From positions 62,001 through 126,000 of the forward strand of contig JALRGT010000006.1 in NCBI GenBank assembly GCA_023259675.1: 64,000 nucleotides of DNA. The letters run 5' to 3'. Under the pieces are notes generated by a model that saw nothing but the letters and a program-made list of their open reading frames with translations, did no database searches and was not told where the DNA came from. Of this stretch, positions 17,470 through 26,680 are shown piece by piece. Origin of the DNA: Flavobacterium sp. (GTDB taxonomy: Bacteria; Bacteroidota; Bacteroidia; Flavobacteriales; Flavobacteriaceae). How positions within the stretch are numbered: the stretch's first letter is position 1; every line of letters starts with the position of its first letter. The position numbers were made by a program, and so were the translations under genes.

Positions 17470-17495
17470 AAACCGAACACTGCCAACTGAATACT
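17470..17495 (-). repeat. CAGT-rich repeat, right inverted copy
   Basis: The minus strand reads AGTATTCAGT followed by TGGCAGTGTTCGGTTT, matching 16214-16238 with one indel and one or two substitutions. It overlaps the last bases of the HD-domain gene. Confidence 0.65.
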
Positions 17496-18147
17496 ATCTT
17501 TCTCCCTCCCATTCGGCATAAAACTGGGACAAGAAACCTTGCATGTAGTGATGCCGTTGTTCGGCCAATTGTTTTCCGGTTGGAGTATTCATTTTGTCTT
17601 TCAACAACAATAATTTTTCATAAAAATGATTAATCGTTGGCGCCTGACTGTTTTTGTACTCTTCCTTGGTCATTCTGGTGTTTGGAGCAATATTAGGATT
17701 GTAAAGCGCTCTATTTTTGAATCCGCCATAATTGAATGCCCTTGCGATTCCAATCGCTCCTATAGCATCTAAACGGTCGGCATCCTGAACAATATCCAAT
17801 TCGGCTGAAGAGAATTTCTTTTCGGCATTTCCTCCTTTGAAAGAAATGTTATCGATGATATGCACTACATGGGTAATAACCTCATCAGCAACTCCTTCGG
17901 ACAGTAAAAATTCTCGAGCCATTTTGGGGCCAACGGTTTCGTCTCCGTCATGAAATTTACTGTCGGCAATATCATGAAGCAAGGCTCCCAATTGCACAAT
18001 AGTCACATCGCAAACTTCATCTTTGGCAATCAATAATGCATTTTTGTATACACGTTGAATATGAAACCAATCATGTCCTCCTTCGGCATTATGAAGTTGT
18101 TTTTTTACAAAAGAAATGGTTTTACTTATTAAATCTGGATTATTCAT
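17494..18147 (-). CDS. HD-domain phosphohydrolase
   Basis: This 217-residue HD-superfamily protein has the metal ligands in GGHDWFHIQRV (about residues 19-29), LLHDIADSKF (His-Asp, about 52-61) and the downstream QDADRLDAIGAIG (about 117-129). It resembles the YedJ-like group of small HD hydrolases, which act on nucleotides or phosphoesters; the substrate is not known. It is convergent with the nuclease/unknown pair, and its stop codon lies in the right CAGT repeat. Confidence 0.88.
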   Translation of the reverse strand: MNNPDLISKTISFVKKQLHNAEGGHDWFHIQRVYKNALLIAKDEVCDVTIVQLGALLHDIADSKFHDGDETVGPKMAREFLLSEGVADEVITHVVHIIDNISFKGGNAEKKFSSAELDIVQDADRLDAIGAIGIARAFNYGGFKNRALYNPNIAPNTRMTKEEYKNSQAPTINHFYEKLLLLKDKMNTPTGKQLAEQRHHYMQGFLSQFYAEWEGER

Positions 18148-18164
18148 TTATGGGTATATTTTAT

Positions 18165-18205
18165 AAAAAAAGCTGATTCTTGAAGTTCTAACCTCAAAAA
18201 TCAGC
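18165..18205 (-). terminator. Intrinsic terminator after the desaturase gene
   Basis: Read on the minus strand, GCTGATT (18205-18199) pairs with AATCAGC (18178-18172), with further weak pairing inside. It is followed by a run of seven T (18171-18165). It follows the stop of the acyl-ACP desaturase. Confidence 0.8.
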
Positions 18206-18233
18206 ATTTTATATCAATTAAAAAAATTTAGAA

Positions 18234-19220
18234 CTATAATCTGGCAGGTTCAACCCACTTAAAAATATATTGCGTTTCCGGTATCACCAATCGTTCTGAA
18301 ACTCTTGCCATTCTCGCTGGTAATTTCATTAGATAATCACGGGCTTTCTCTGCTTCGTCAGTCAAACCGGTAACCTTATCGATTTCCCATTTTACAATTA
18401 ACTTTTGCATGATATCGACATAATCATTGGCCGTATATACTCCTATACGTTGTGCTGAATCCGAAAAATGTTCAAAAACAGAACCTATTTTTTGTCCCGA
18501 TTCTCTCAAGAAATGAGCCGGCATGACAATTTTTTGTTTCATCATATAGCTAAAAGCCAACATCATTTCACTAGGATCTACCTTGAAAATTTCAGTTACA
18601 AAATGGCTGTAGGCATGATGGTGACGCATTTCATCACCCGCTACCATTTTACACATTTTGGCTAATTTTTTATCCCCATAACTCTTCGCTAATTGCGAAA
18701 CTCTATTGTGGGACACATAAGTTGCCAATTCTTGAAAACTAGTATATACAAAGTTTTTATATGGATCTCTACCTGTTCCAATATCAAAACCATCATTAAG
18801 AAGGTGTTGCGTTGTCATTTCGATTTCTCGCATATTGACACGACCCGACAAATAAAGGTATTTATTAAGCAAATCACCATGACGGTTTTCTTCACCCGTC
18901 CATTGACGTACCCATTTAGACCAAGCATTACGCCCTTCGTTATCGACTCCTTCCACTTCCATCAACCAGTTTTCATAGGTAGGCAACGCTTCTTCGGTTA
19001 CCATATCCCCTACCATCGCAACCCAAAAGTCATAGGGTAAATCTTTAGAGATTTCACGTAATTCTTTGACTTCTTCCAAAAAATTATCACTTTCTGAATT
19101 AGGCAAAAAATCAGAAGGCTGCCAAATCTCTTCCACAGGAATTAGATATTGGTCAACAAAACCTTCCACTTTATTTTCTAGAAATTGCATTACTTCCAGA
19201 CGAATATTCTTTATAGACAT
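18234..19220 (-). CDS. Acyl-ACP desaturase (soluble di-iron)
   Basis: This 328-residue ferritin-like desaturase introduces a double bond into acyl-ACP chains using O2 and ferredoxin. The two di-iron motifs are EENRHGDLLNKYLYL (about residues 112-126) and DEMRHHHAYSHF (about 197-208). Length and motifs match the plant and bacterial type 2 acyl-ACP desaturases. It lies 13 nt downstream of a PlsC acyltransferase on the same strand, so unsaturated acyl chains may be made and loaded into phospholipid by one operon. Confidence 0.93.
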   Translation of the reverse strand: MSIKNIRLEVMQFLENKVEGFVDQYLIPVEEIWQPSDFLPNSESDNFLEEVKELREISKDLPYDFWVAMVGDMVTEEALPTYENWLMEVEGVDNEGRNAWSKWVRQWTGEENRHGDLLNKYLYLSGRVNMREIEMTTQHLLNDGFDIGTGRDPYKNFVYTSFQELATYVSHNRVSQLAKSYGDKKLAKMCKMVAGDEMRHHHAYSHFVTEIFKVDPSEMMLAFSYMMKQKIVMPAHFLRESGQKIGSVFEHFSDSAQRIGVYTANDYVDIMQKLIVKWEIDKVTGLTDEAEKARDYLMKLPARMARVSERLVIPETQYIFKWVEPARL

Positions 19221-19233
19221 TGTAATATATATT

Positions 19234-19968
19234 TTATAATTTTATTCCTTCTTTTACGGCACACTCCGCTTGTTCCATTATTTCCTTAAAACTCAATTCA
19301 TTTACAGACAATGGTTTGTGTATTACAAAGGTAAGGTGATTTCCCAAACCTAATGGAAAAAATCCATATTTTACCATTTTCCAGGAATTATTTATCGTTA
19401 TGGGCACCACATAGGCCGATGGTGCATACTTGCATAATATTTTTAATCCACTTTGTGCAAATTCTTTCGGCACTCCCGTTTTACTTCGGGTTCCTTCCGG
19501 AAAAATAACGGCCGAACGTTTATTTTTCTCAATATATTCCGCCAAAACTTTAATCGCCGGTATCGCTTGTTTGGGGTCTTTTCTATCAATTAAGGCCGAA
19601 CCGCCATGTCTTAAATTATAGGAAACACTCGGGATTCCTTTTCCCAACTCTTTTTTGCTGACAAACTTGCAATGAAAACGTCTCAGGAACCAAATCATGG
19701 CAATGATATCGTACAAACTTTGATGATTGGAAACAAAAATCAAAGGAACTCCCTTTGGAATGGAATCTATATTTTCAAATTTATAGGTTGTGCCTAACAG
19801 ATTCGTACATTTCAATAAAAAAAAGTTCAGATAATCTACACTTTTTTTATGCGCTTGGTAACCAAAAAGATTAAAACAAACCCATTGAATGGGATGAAAA
19901 ATGACTAATGTAAGTCCAAAACACAAATAATAGAGTACGGATATGGGGTACGAAAGTATTTTTTGCAT
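19234..19968 (-). CDS. plsC: 1-acyl-sn-glycerol-3-phosphate acyltransferase
   Basis: This 244-residue membrane acyltransferase has an N-terminal hydrophobic segment. The catalytic HX4D motif is in VSNHQSLYDIIAM, the glycerol-phosphate-binding motif is VIFPEGTRSKTG, and VVPITINNS follows. It acylates lysophosphatidate to phosphatidate. It is one of two PlsC-like genes in the window (the other is at 60970) and is upstream of the acyl-ACP desaturase. Confidence 0.9.
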   Translation of the reverse strand: MQKILSYPISVLYYLCFGLTLVIFHPIQWVCFNLFGYQAHKKSVDYLNFFLLKCTNLLGTTYKFENIDSIPKGVPLIFVSNHQSLYDIIAMIWFLRRFHCKFVSKKELGKGIPSVSYNLRHGGSALIDRKDPKQAIPAIKVLAEYIEKNKRSAVIFPEGTRSKTGVPKEFAQSGLKILCKYAPSAYVVPITINNSWKMVKYGFFPLGLGNHLTFVIHKPLSVNELSFKEIMEQAECAVKEGIKL

Positions 19969-20054
19969 GCATTTAAAATAAACTACAAAAGTAAGAAATA
20001 TATTTTTAGCGGAATTTAATTCTGAAACAATTAAGTAGGTTTGGGGTTAAATTG

Positions 20055-20062
20055 TACCTTTG
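20055..20062 (+). promoter_or_regulatory. -7 promoter box for rnpA
   Basis: TACCTTTG matches TAnnTTTG and lies 31 nt before the rnpA ATG. The -33 region is less clear. Confidence 0.5.
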
Positions 20063-20093
20063 ACCACTAAAATTATTGCCCTTTTATTATAAA

Positions 20094-20519
20094 ATGAAGT
20101 TCACCTATCCAAAAGAAGAAAAGCTCAAAAGTAAAATTACCATCGGAAAATTGTTTACCGAAGGAAAATCGGTGTCTAAATATCCTTTGCGACTCGTTTT
20201 TTGTGCAACTGATTTAGGGGGGAATCAAAAGATAAAAATGGGCGTTTCGGTTTCTAAAAAAAACTTCAAAAAAGCGGTCGACAGGAACTATTTCAAACGT
20301 ATCCTTCGAGAAACCTATCGACTGAACAAGCACATTTTGGTGAACCAACTAGATCAACCCTATTCGTTTATGTTTTTTTACCAAACCAAGGAACGATTGA
20401 CCTATGAAGAGATCAATACCAAAACGATTCAATTGTTTGAGAAGTTTATCGCTCAAAACATAAAAAAAGAGCCTAAAGAGGATTCTTCTTCAAATGAAGG
20501 CGCCAATAATTCTATTTAA
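20094..20519 (+). CDS. rnpA: Ribonuclease P protein component
   Basis: This is a 141-residue basic protein. I start it at the ATG at 20094 (MKFTYPKEEKLKSK); a TTG further upstream is less likely. The RNR motif region is AVDRNYFKRILRETYR (about residues 59-74), and FFYQTKERLTYEEI follows in the second half. RnpA binds the catalytic RNA in 5' maturation of tRNAs. The tail (residues about 125-141) is acidic and Ser-rich. It is not next to rpmH here; a protease and an OmpA gene follow instead. Confidence 0.94.
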   Translation: MKFTYPKEEKLKSKITIGKLFTEGKSVSKYPLRLVFCATDLGGNQKIKMGVSVSKKNFKKAVDRNYFKRILRETYRLNKHILVNQLDQPYSFMFFYQTKERLTYEEINTKTIQLFEKFIAQNIKKEPKEDSSSNEGANNSI

Positions 20520-20594
20520 AAACTGAAGTTTCAGAGAACCCTGATTTTATTTGGGATTTATTCTTATTTTAGTGGTCCAATAGATTCTATCCTT

Positions 20595-22232
20595 ATGCTG
20601 ACTTTATTAAAAAAAAGATACATTATCCCTGTAGTTGCTTCTGCCTTTTTGTTTGTGGGTGTGAGTTTCAAAGACGATTTTTTTGAAATTGCCAAACAAA
20701 TAGAAATCTTCGCCACGCTATTCAAAGAACTGAATACCAATTATGTAGACGATACCAATCCAGGTGAATTGATGGATACCGCCATCAAAAGCATGTTGGC
20801 AAGCCTCGATCCCTACACGGTTTACTTCAACGAACAGGATGTCGTAAAATTCAAGATTAACAATACGGGAGAATACACCGGAATTGGGGCCTTAATCACC
20901 CGAAAAGATGATAAAATTCTCATTCGAGAAGTATACAAAGACTTTCCTGCGGATAAAGGCGGACTTAAACCCGGAGATGAAATCATTCAAATTGGAGATG
21001 TCCTTTTAGCCGATTTTAAAGAAGACGCTTCCCAATTACTGAAGGGTTCCAAAAACACTAAAATTGACATCCAATTTATTCGTCAAAACAAAAAAAACAC
21101 GGCTCAAATTGTTCTGGATGAAGTCGAAATAAAATCGGTTCCTTTTTATGCCAAAATTGATGATAAAACAGGTTATATCGTTTTGTCCCATTTTACCCGA
21201 AAAGCATCCAATGAAGTCAGATCGGCATTGGAAGAACTGAAAAGACAAGGTGCAGAAAGTATTATTCTTGATTTAAGAAACAACCCGGGAGGACTACTCA
21301 ATGAAGCAGTTAATATTTGCAATCTTTTTGTTCCTAAAAATGAAACGATAGTAACCACAAAATCGAGAATAGAAAAACACAATAACACCTACAAGACTTC
21401 TTTTGAAGCCGTAGACACTGAAATTCCATTGGTTATAATTGTAAACGACAAAAGTGCTTCGGCATCCGAAATTGTATCAGGAGCTTTACAAGATTTGGAT
21501 CGCGCCATTGTTTTAGGAACTAAAAGTTTTGGAAAAGGATTGGTACAAAGACCTGTAGATCTGGTGTATGACACACAATTGAAAGTAACCATTTCTCGCT
21601 ATTATACGCCATCAGGTCGATGCATTCAGGCTTTGGATTATGCGCATAAAGACAAAAACGGAAAGGCCATTAGGACAGAAACTAAAAATTACAATGCGTT
21701 TAAAACTCGAAAAGGCAGAATTGTTTATGATGGCGGGGGCATTACGCCAGACATAGAAATCGAAGAATCCAAAACGAGTATTATCACCAATTCATTGCTA
21801 AAAAATGATGGGATTTTCAATTATGCAACTACATATTATTACAAAAACCCGAATTTAGGAAATCAAATTCCAAATCTTACCGATACTGATTTTTCCGATT
21901 TTAAACAATTCTTAAAAGCGCAGCATTATTCATTTGACACGGAAACCGAAGTGGCTTTGAAAAACACTTTGGAAACCGCAAAAAAAGAAAATATTGACCA
22001 AAACATTACAGCTGAATACCAACAATTGCTTGTTGCGCTGCAAAAAAGCGAGGACAATCTATTGGATAAAAACAAAAAAGAAATTCAGAAGTTAATCTTG
22101 GACGAACTAATAAAACGTTATCAATATCAAGAAGGATTGTATCAATATTACATAAAAAACAATCCAGAAATCAAGAAAGCCATACTCCTTCTGAACAACA
22201 GCACTGAATATAAAAATATCTTAAAGATATAA
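20595..22232 (+). CDS. S41 C-terminal processing peptidase
   Basis: This 545-residue periplasmic protease has an N-terminal membrane anchor or signal (residues 9-25) and a PDZ domain (about 85-170, with GGLKPGDEIIQIGDV). The S41 catalytic domain has Ser289 in DKSASASEIVSGALQD and Lys314 in TKSFGKGLVQ. The spacing of these residues fits E. coli Tsp Ser430/Lys455. A C-terminal helical extension of about 150 residues follows. It trims C-termini of envelope proteins. Its TAA overlaps the start of the OmpA-family gene as TAATG. Confidence 0.94.
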   Translation: MLTLLKKRYIIPVVASAFLFVGVSFKDDFFEIAKQIEIFATLFKELNTNYVDDTNPGELMDTAIKSMLASLDPYTVYFNEQDVVKFKINNTGEYTGIGALITRKDDKILIREVYKDFPADKGGLKPGDEIIQIGDVLLADFKEDASQLLKGSKNTKIDIQFIRQNKKNTAQIVLDEVEIKSVPFYAKIDDKTGYIVLSHFTRKASNEVRSALEELKRQGAESIILDLRNNPGGLLNEAVNICNLFVPKNETIVTTKSRIEKHNNTYKTSFEAVDTEIPLVIIVNDKSASASEIVSGALQDLDRAIVLGTKSFGKGLVQRPVDLVYDTQLKVTISRYYTPSGRCIQALDYAHKDKNGKAIRTETKNYNAFKTRKGRIVYDGGGITPDIEIEESKTSIITNSLLKNDGIFNYATTYYYKNPNLGNQIPNLTDTDFSDFKQFLKAQHYSFDTETEVALKNTLETAKKENIDQNITAEYQQLLVALQKSEDNLLDKNKKEIQKLILDELIKRYQYQEGLYQYYIKNNPEIKKAILLLNNSTEYKNILKI

Positions 22233-23038
22233 TGAAAACCTATTTCGGAATATTGGCTCTACTTTGTTGCGGCTATCTTTCGGCGCAAGAAAAGAAAATA
22301 GAGACCGCTTATTTTGAATTCAATAAATACAGCTTACAAAAAGACCAGATCCAGACTATCCTCAATTTTGTAAAACAAATCGATTCGACCACCATTGAAT
22401 CGGTTCAAATTTATGGTTATTGTGACGATCGAGGAACCAATGATTACAATTATAAATTATCGGAAAACAGAGTAAAAACGGTTCACGATGTTTTGGTTAA
22501 AAATGGTTTCAACAAAAATAAAATCATATTGATTGAAGGCAAAGGACGTGTTTTATTATCTCCAGACACCATCCAAAATATTAGTGAAATACGCTCTAAA
22601 AATAGACGCGTTGATGTGTTAATAATACAGAAGAACCGTTTTGGAAAAGGAATATATAATTCAATTCATGAAAACCATGCTGTGGGCGATCGGATTTATT
22701 TGGACAAAATACTATTTACCTTAGGTAGTAGCAAACTAACAGCAGAATCTAAAAAAGAATTGGACAAAATTATAGTCGTTCTTAAAAAAAACACCCGAAT
22801 TAGATTTGAAATCCAAGGCCATGTTTGTTGCACACCCCGCTATTACAACGAAGGCATCGATCGAGCCACAAACGAAAGAAAACTATCTTACAATCGAGCC
22901 AAAACGGTCTTCAGATATTTTATTTCGAGAGGCATTAGCAGTCTTAGAATGACTTACAAAGGTTACGGAAACAAATTCCCTTTAGGAAAAGGAGATGCAC
23001 TTGACAGAAGAGTTGAATTTGTAATTACTAAAATATAA
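22232..23038 (+). CDS. OmpA-family protein with two tandem OmpA-like domains
   Basis: This 268-residue protein has a signal peptide (about residues 1-18) and two OmpA-like peptidoglycan-binding domains in tandem. The first (about 24-130) contains YGYCDDRGTNDYNYKLSENR. The second (about 155-268) contains IQGHVCC and YNRAKTVFRYFISRGI, ending in RRVEFVI. A beta-barrel is absent, so it should be a periplasmic peptidoglycan binder. It is translationally coupled to the upstream protease. Confidence 0.88.
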   Translation: MKTYFGILALLCCGYLSAQEKKIETAYFEFNKYSLQKDQIQTILNFVKQIDSTTIESVQIYGYCDDRGTNDYNYKLSENRVKTVHDVLVKNGFNKNKIILIEGKGRVLLSPDTIQNISEIRSKNRRVDVLIIQKNRFGKGIYNSIHENHAVGDRIYLDKILFTLGSSKLTAESKKELDKIIVVLKKNTRIRFEIQGHVCCTPRYYNEGIDRATNERKLSYNRAKTVFRYFISRGISSLRMTYKGYGNKFPLGKGDALDRRVEFVITKI

Positions 23039-23485
23039 TTACATCAATTGCATCTTTATATGAGTAATTCCATCTTCTAAATACATTTCACTGCTTTGAA
23101 CAAACCCATGGTTTTCGTAAAATTTTTTCAAATATAGTTGGGCACCAATTGTAATTTGGCTTTCGCCAAAATGATGTTGAATGGCTACAATGGATTGCTT
23201 CATTAACTCATTTCCCCATTTTTGATCCCGATATGTTGCATCAACCACTACGCGACCAATTGAAGCTGTCTTAAAAGTAATTCCGGGTCTAAATAGCCGC
23301 GTATAAGCAACAATTTTATCCTCAAAAACACCCAATAAATGTAATGCTTCTTTATCCATGCCGTCCATGTCTTGGTAAACGCAATTTTGCTCTACCACAA
23401 AGACTTGGCTTCTTAATTGCAACACATCATATAACTCATCAACAGAAAGCGAGTTAAATGGCTTTATTTTCCATTGTAATGCCAT
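23039..23485 (-). CDS. GNAT-family N-acetyltransferase, ElaA-like
   Basis: This is a 148-residue GNAT protein. The N-terminal LRSQVFVVEQNCVYQDMDG motif and the acetyl-CoA-binding region SIGRVVVDATYRDQKWGNEL (about residues 76-95) are typical of the ElaA subgroup. The acceptor is unknown. It is convergent with the OmpA gene, the two stops being adjacent. Confidence 0.88.
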   Translation of the reverse strand: MALQWKIKPFNSLSVDELYDVLQLRSQVFVVEQNCVYQDMDGMDKEALHLLGVFEDKIVAYTRLFRPGITFKTASIGRVVVDATYRDQKWGNELMKQSIVAIQHHFGESQITIGAQLYLKKFYENHGFVQSSEMYLEDGITHIKMQLM

Positions 23486-23512
23486 ATAATTAAATTATTA
23501 AATGAATTTCAA

Positions 23513-24484
23513 TTATTTAAAATTAGCCGATTTTATAATTGCTTCCAATTCCAGCATCATATCCCGTTTTTCTTTAGACGGAGAATAACAAAAACCTTCC
23601 AAAACCATTACTCTATTGTTTGCTTCGTCGACAAAAGCATAATTGACAAACGGCCCGGACATGAAATCATCTTTCAATTCCCAAGTCCCTTTGGTTACAT
23701 AAGTGACTTTATTTTTTAATTTAATTTTAAAAAAATAAGGAGCATAGGCTTCTTCGGTAATCATATCCGTATGGAGTTCCTTTCCATGGATGTATAAACT
23801 TCCTATTGAATCGCGCATTTTAATGATGTTAGAAACAAGATTTCCTCCATCAATAATAGAATGTATCGGAACTTGATATAGTAGTAAACTCGTATTCCCG
23901 CTGACTATTTCCTTTTTAAGCCACATAAATTTTTCCTCCTCTACCATGGTTGCGTAGCTGGTTGGAATTTCTAATGAAATATGAAATTTATCATCAATGG
24001 TTTTGGGATTGAGTAATGCCTTTGAATTTATTCTTTGAATTTCTTCAATTTCCGTTTGATGAATTATTTGAATTATTTGAGTAGCATTTTGTTCAATAAT
24101 ATCAATAATCGCAATCCCTGTTTTTCCGGTAATATGAAAAACATTTTGGGGAGAACCGTATTGATCTTTTTTAATTTCGAATTTATTTTTGTCTGCTTTT
24201 TTTACAACTATGATATTACGGCTGTCGGTCATAAATCCTTCCATCAATTTTACCGGATATTGATTTATGGTAAAAAGCGGTTCCTCTTGCGGCAATCCAA
24301 TTACTGCAGAAGCAAACTTATTTCGGATGCTATCTCCAATTTCTCCATTCCATAATTGGTCTTCAATGATAACCGAAATTGTATTGATTTTCCCCGTAGT
24401 TTTAGGAGGCATCTCTTTGTTCTTTTTCCCGCAAGACAGGAATAGGACAGAAATAAGGAGCAATAAAAAATGGGCTTTATTCAT
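23513..24484 (-). CDS. DUF4837 family lipoprotein
   Basis: I start it at the ATG at 24484 (323 residues), which gives a clean lipoprotein signal LLLISVLFLSCGKK with a lipidated Cys near residue 18; seven extra residues upstream would spoil it. The body has alternating beta-strands and helices without catalytic motifs. It matches the DUF4837 family of Bacteroidota lipoproteins, of unknown function. It lies between a GNAT gene and a lytic transglycosylase, all on the minus strand. Confidence 0.8.
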   Translation of the reverse strand: MNKAHFLLLLISVLFLSCGKKNKEMPPKTTGKINTISVIIEDQLWNGEIGDSIRNKFASAVIGLPQEEPLFTINQYPVKLMEGFMTDSRNIIVVKKADKNKFEIKKDQYGSPQNVFHITGKTGIAIIDIIEQNATQIIQIIHQTEIEEIQRINSKALLNPKTIDDKFHISLEIPTSYATMVEEEKFMWLKKEIVSGNTSLLLYQVPIHSIIDGGNLVSNIIKMRDSIGSLYIHGKELHTDMITEEAYAPYFFKIKLKNKVTYVTKGTWELKDDFMSGPFVNYAFVDEANNRVMVLEGFCYSPSKEKRDMMLELEAIIKSANFK

Positions 24485-24532
24485 TATGATTCTATTATGA
24501 TTCAAAACCCAAATTTATAGAAGATTAACGTA

Positions 24533-26575
24533 TTATCCGTTTTTTATTTTTAACTTCATTCCGGGTTTAAGATCATCCCCGCTAATATCATTCCATTTTT
24601 TCAGGTCTGCAATACTAACCCCAGGATATTTCTTGGCTATGCTATAAAGAGAATCTCCTTTTTTAACATAATAATCAATAGTTTCATTTTTAGAAATACC
24701 GGAATAATTCTCTTTTTTCTTGAAAGAATCGGCTGTGGCTTTTTCGGTATTGATTCTTACTTCATTCTTTGCCACAATCAATTTACTTCCTGAAGCGATA
24801 TTATGATTAGATAAATTATTCCATTCCTTTAAATCTGCTATAGAAGTTCCAAATTTTTTGGAAATATTCCCCAAATTATCTCCTTTTTGAACAACATATT
24901 CAATATTTTCTAATTCGGGAGCTGCAGCTACTTCTTCTGTTAAATCTTCATCTGTAAGTAATTTTTCTTTTAACTGCAATGTAGTTCCAGTATGGACCGC
25001 ACTACCTTCAAGATGATTCCATTTTATAAGATCATCAACTGTAACTTTGTATCTTTGGGCAATTGCAAATAAATTTTCTCCTTTTTTAACTACATAGATA
25101 AAATCCTTATTGGCCAACATTATATTTTTTGAAACCTCTATTTTAGACTTGGATTCAACCACAATTGCATTTTGTTTTACCGGTACAACTGGGGTTATTT
25201 CTTCTTTTTTAGGTTCTTTTTTAACAACGGCAACTCTTTCAGTTGTAATTATTTTTAAACTTTTACCGTAACCAATAGCACTGCTTCTGAGGTGATTCCA
25301 TTTTTTCAAATCAGAAACTGTTACATCATATTTACTGGCAATTGTACTCAAATTATCCCCTCTTCTCACCTTATAATACTTGGTTCGGGTTTGAGTCGAA
25401 TAATTGCTGCTTTCGTTAGAAGCAATAGCATTTGATAAGTATGGAAAAGGATTTTCCAATAAGTCCACTTCATGCTGAAGGTAGGCATATACCTTATCTT
25501 CATTGGATGTAAAAACAGCTATTTTTTCCTTTGGTAATCTTAAATAATGATTTTCATCGGAATAATGTGGAATCACATTTAATTTATAAGATGGATTTAA
25601 TAATTGCAATTGAGATACCGGCACATCCAATAAATCGGAAATTTGTTTGAAGGACATCTGTTTTTTTACCAATACTGTATCCGTGGCAAAATGTTGAACT
25701 AAAGCCTTATCGGGCTTGATTCCGTGTTCGTTATGGTATTCATAAAGATACATGGTCGCTAAAAAAGCAGGTACATATCCTTGGGTTTCTTTAGGAAGAT
25801 TTTTTCTGATATTCCAATAATTTTGTTGACCACCAGAACGTCTGATGGCTTTAGAAACATTTCCTGGTCCTGAATTATAAGAGGCCAAAACCAGTTCCCA
25901 ATCTCCAAAAATAGCATACATATTAGACATGTATTGTGCAGCAGCAGCAGTCGCTTTTAAGGGATCGCTACGTTCATCTACATAGGAATCGATCTTAAGA
26001 TTGTATTGTTTACCAGTTTGATACATAAATTGCCAAAGACCCGTAGCACCCATTCTGGAAACTGCTTTCGGGTTTAAAGCCGACTCTACAATAGACAAGT
26101 ATTTTATTTCCAAAGGAACATTTTGTTTGGCAAATGCCTCTTCGAAAATAGGGAAATAATATTCTGAAATACCCATTAAACGTTCGAATGATCTTTTCCT
26201 GTTTTTAAGAAAAGACTTGATGACATTTTCTAAACCGGGATTGTACTGAATTCGAAACGGTGACTTGGCATTCATAGCCTCTAGTCTTGACTTTAACAAT
26301 TCTGTAGATAAATCATAATCTACCTTTTCATCGCTATTGATCGTCTCAATATCATTCGTAAGGTCATTATATAAATCTAAATTGGTCAATTCGTTCATCC
26401 ATAGACTGTCTACGCATGAAGCCATTTCGTCATTTACGAAAGTTCTTTTAATGGAATCTAAGTAGGATAGGTTTGTCTCTATAGAAGCAATTCCTTTGCT
26501 TTCTGCAAATTCTTGCGAAAACAAAGGAATAGATACTAATAGAAAAAATAATAAAGTGGGGCTTTTTATTTTCAT
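24533..26575 (-). CDS. MltD-like lytic transglycosylase with four LysM domains
   Basis: This 680-residue envelope enzyme has a signal peptide (residues 1 to about 20). A GH23 transglycosylase domain spans about 125-290, with the catalytic Glu164 in SIVESALNPKAVSRMGATG and ASYNSGPGNVSKAI near its end. Four LysM peptidoglycan-binding repeats (about 400-680) follow, each with a YxVxxGDxLxxIAxKY pattern. It cleaves glycan strands to 1,6-anhydro ends in cell-wall remodelling. It is downstream of pgk on the same strand, with 105 nt between. Confidence 0.93.
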   Translation of the reverse strand: MKIKSPTLLFFLLVSIPLFSQEFAESKGIASIETNLSYLDSIKRTFVNDEMASCVDSLWMNELTNLDLYNDLTNDIETINSDEKVDYDLSTELLKSRLEAMNAKSPFRIQYNPGLENVIKSFLKNRKRSFERLMGISEYYFPIFEEAFAKQNVPLEIKYLSIVESALNPKAVSRMGATGLWQFMYQTGKQYNLKIDSYVDERSDPLKATAAAAQYMSNMYAIFGDWELVLASYNSGPGNVSKAIRRSGGQQNYWNIRKNLPKETQGYVPAFLATMYLYEYHNEHGIKPDKALVQHFATDTVLVKKQMSFKQISDLLDVPVSQLQLLNPSYKLNVIPHYSDENHYLRLPKEKIAVFTSNEDKVYAYLQHEVDLLENPFPYLSNAIASNESSNYSTQTRTKYYKVRRGDNLSTIASKYDVTVSDLKKWNHLRSSAIGYGKSLKIITTERVAVVKKEPKKEEITPVVPVKQNAIVVESKSKIEVSKNIMLANKDFIYVVKKGENLFAIAQRYKVTVDDLIKWNHLEGSAVHTGTTLQLKEKLLTDEDLTEEVAAAPELENIEYVVQKGDNLGNISKKFGTSIADLKEWNNLSNHNIASGSKLIVAKNEVRINTEKATADSFKKKENYSGISKNETIDYYVKKGDSLYSIAKKYPGVSIADLKKWNDISGDDLKPGMKLKIKNG

Positions 26576-26680
26576 ATTTTTATTTTCAACTTACTTATTT
26601 TTAGACGATTATAAATCATTTTTGCAAACTTATGAGCTTACAACTAAAAAATTCAGTAAATATTGTTTAAACTCTAATTT

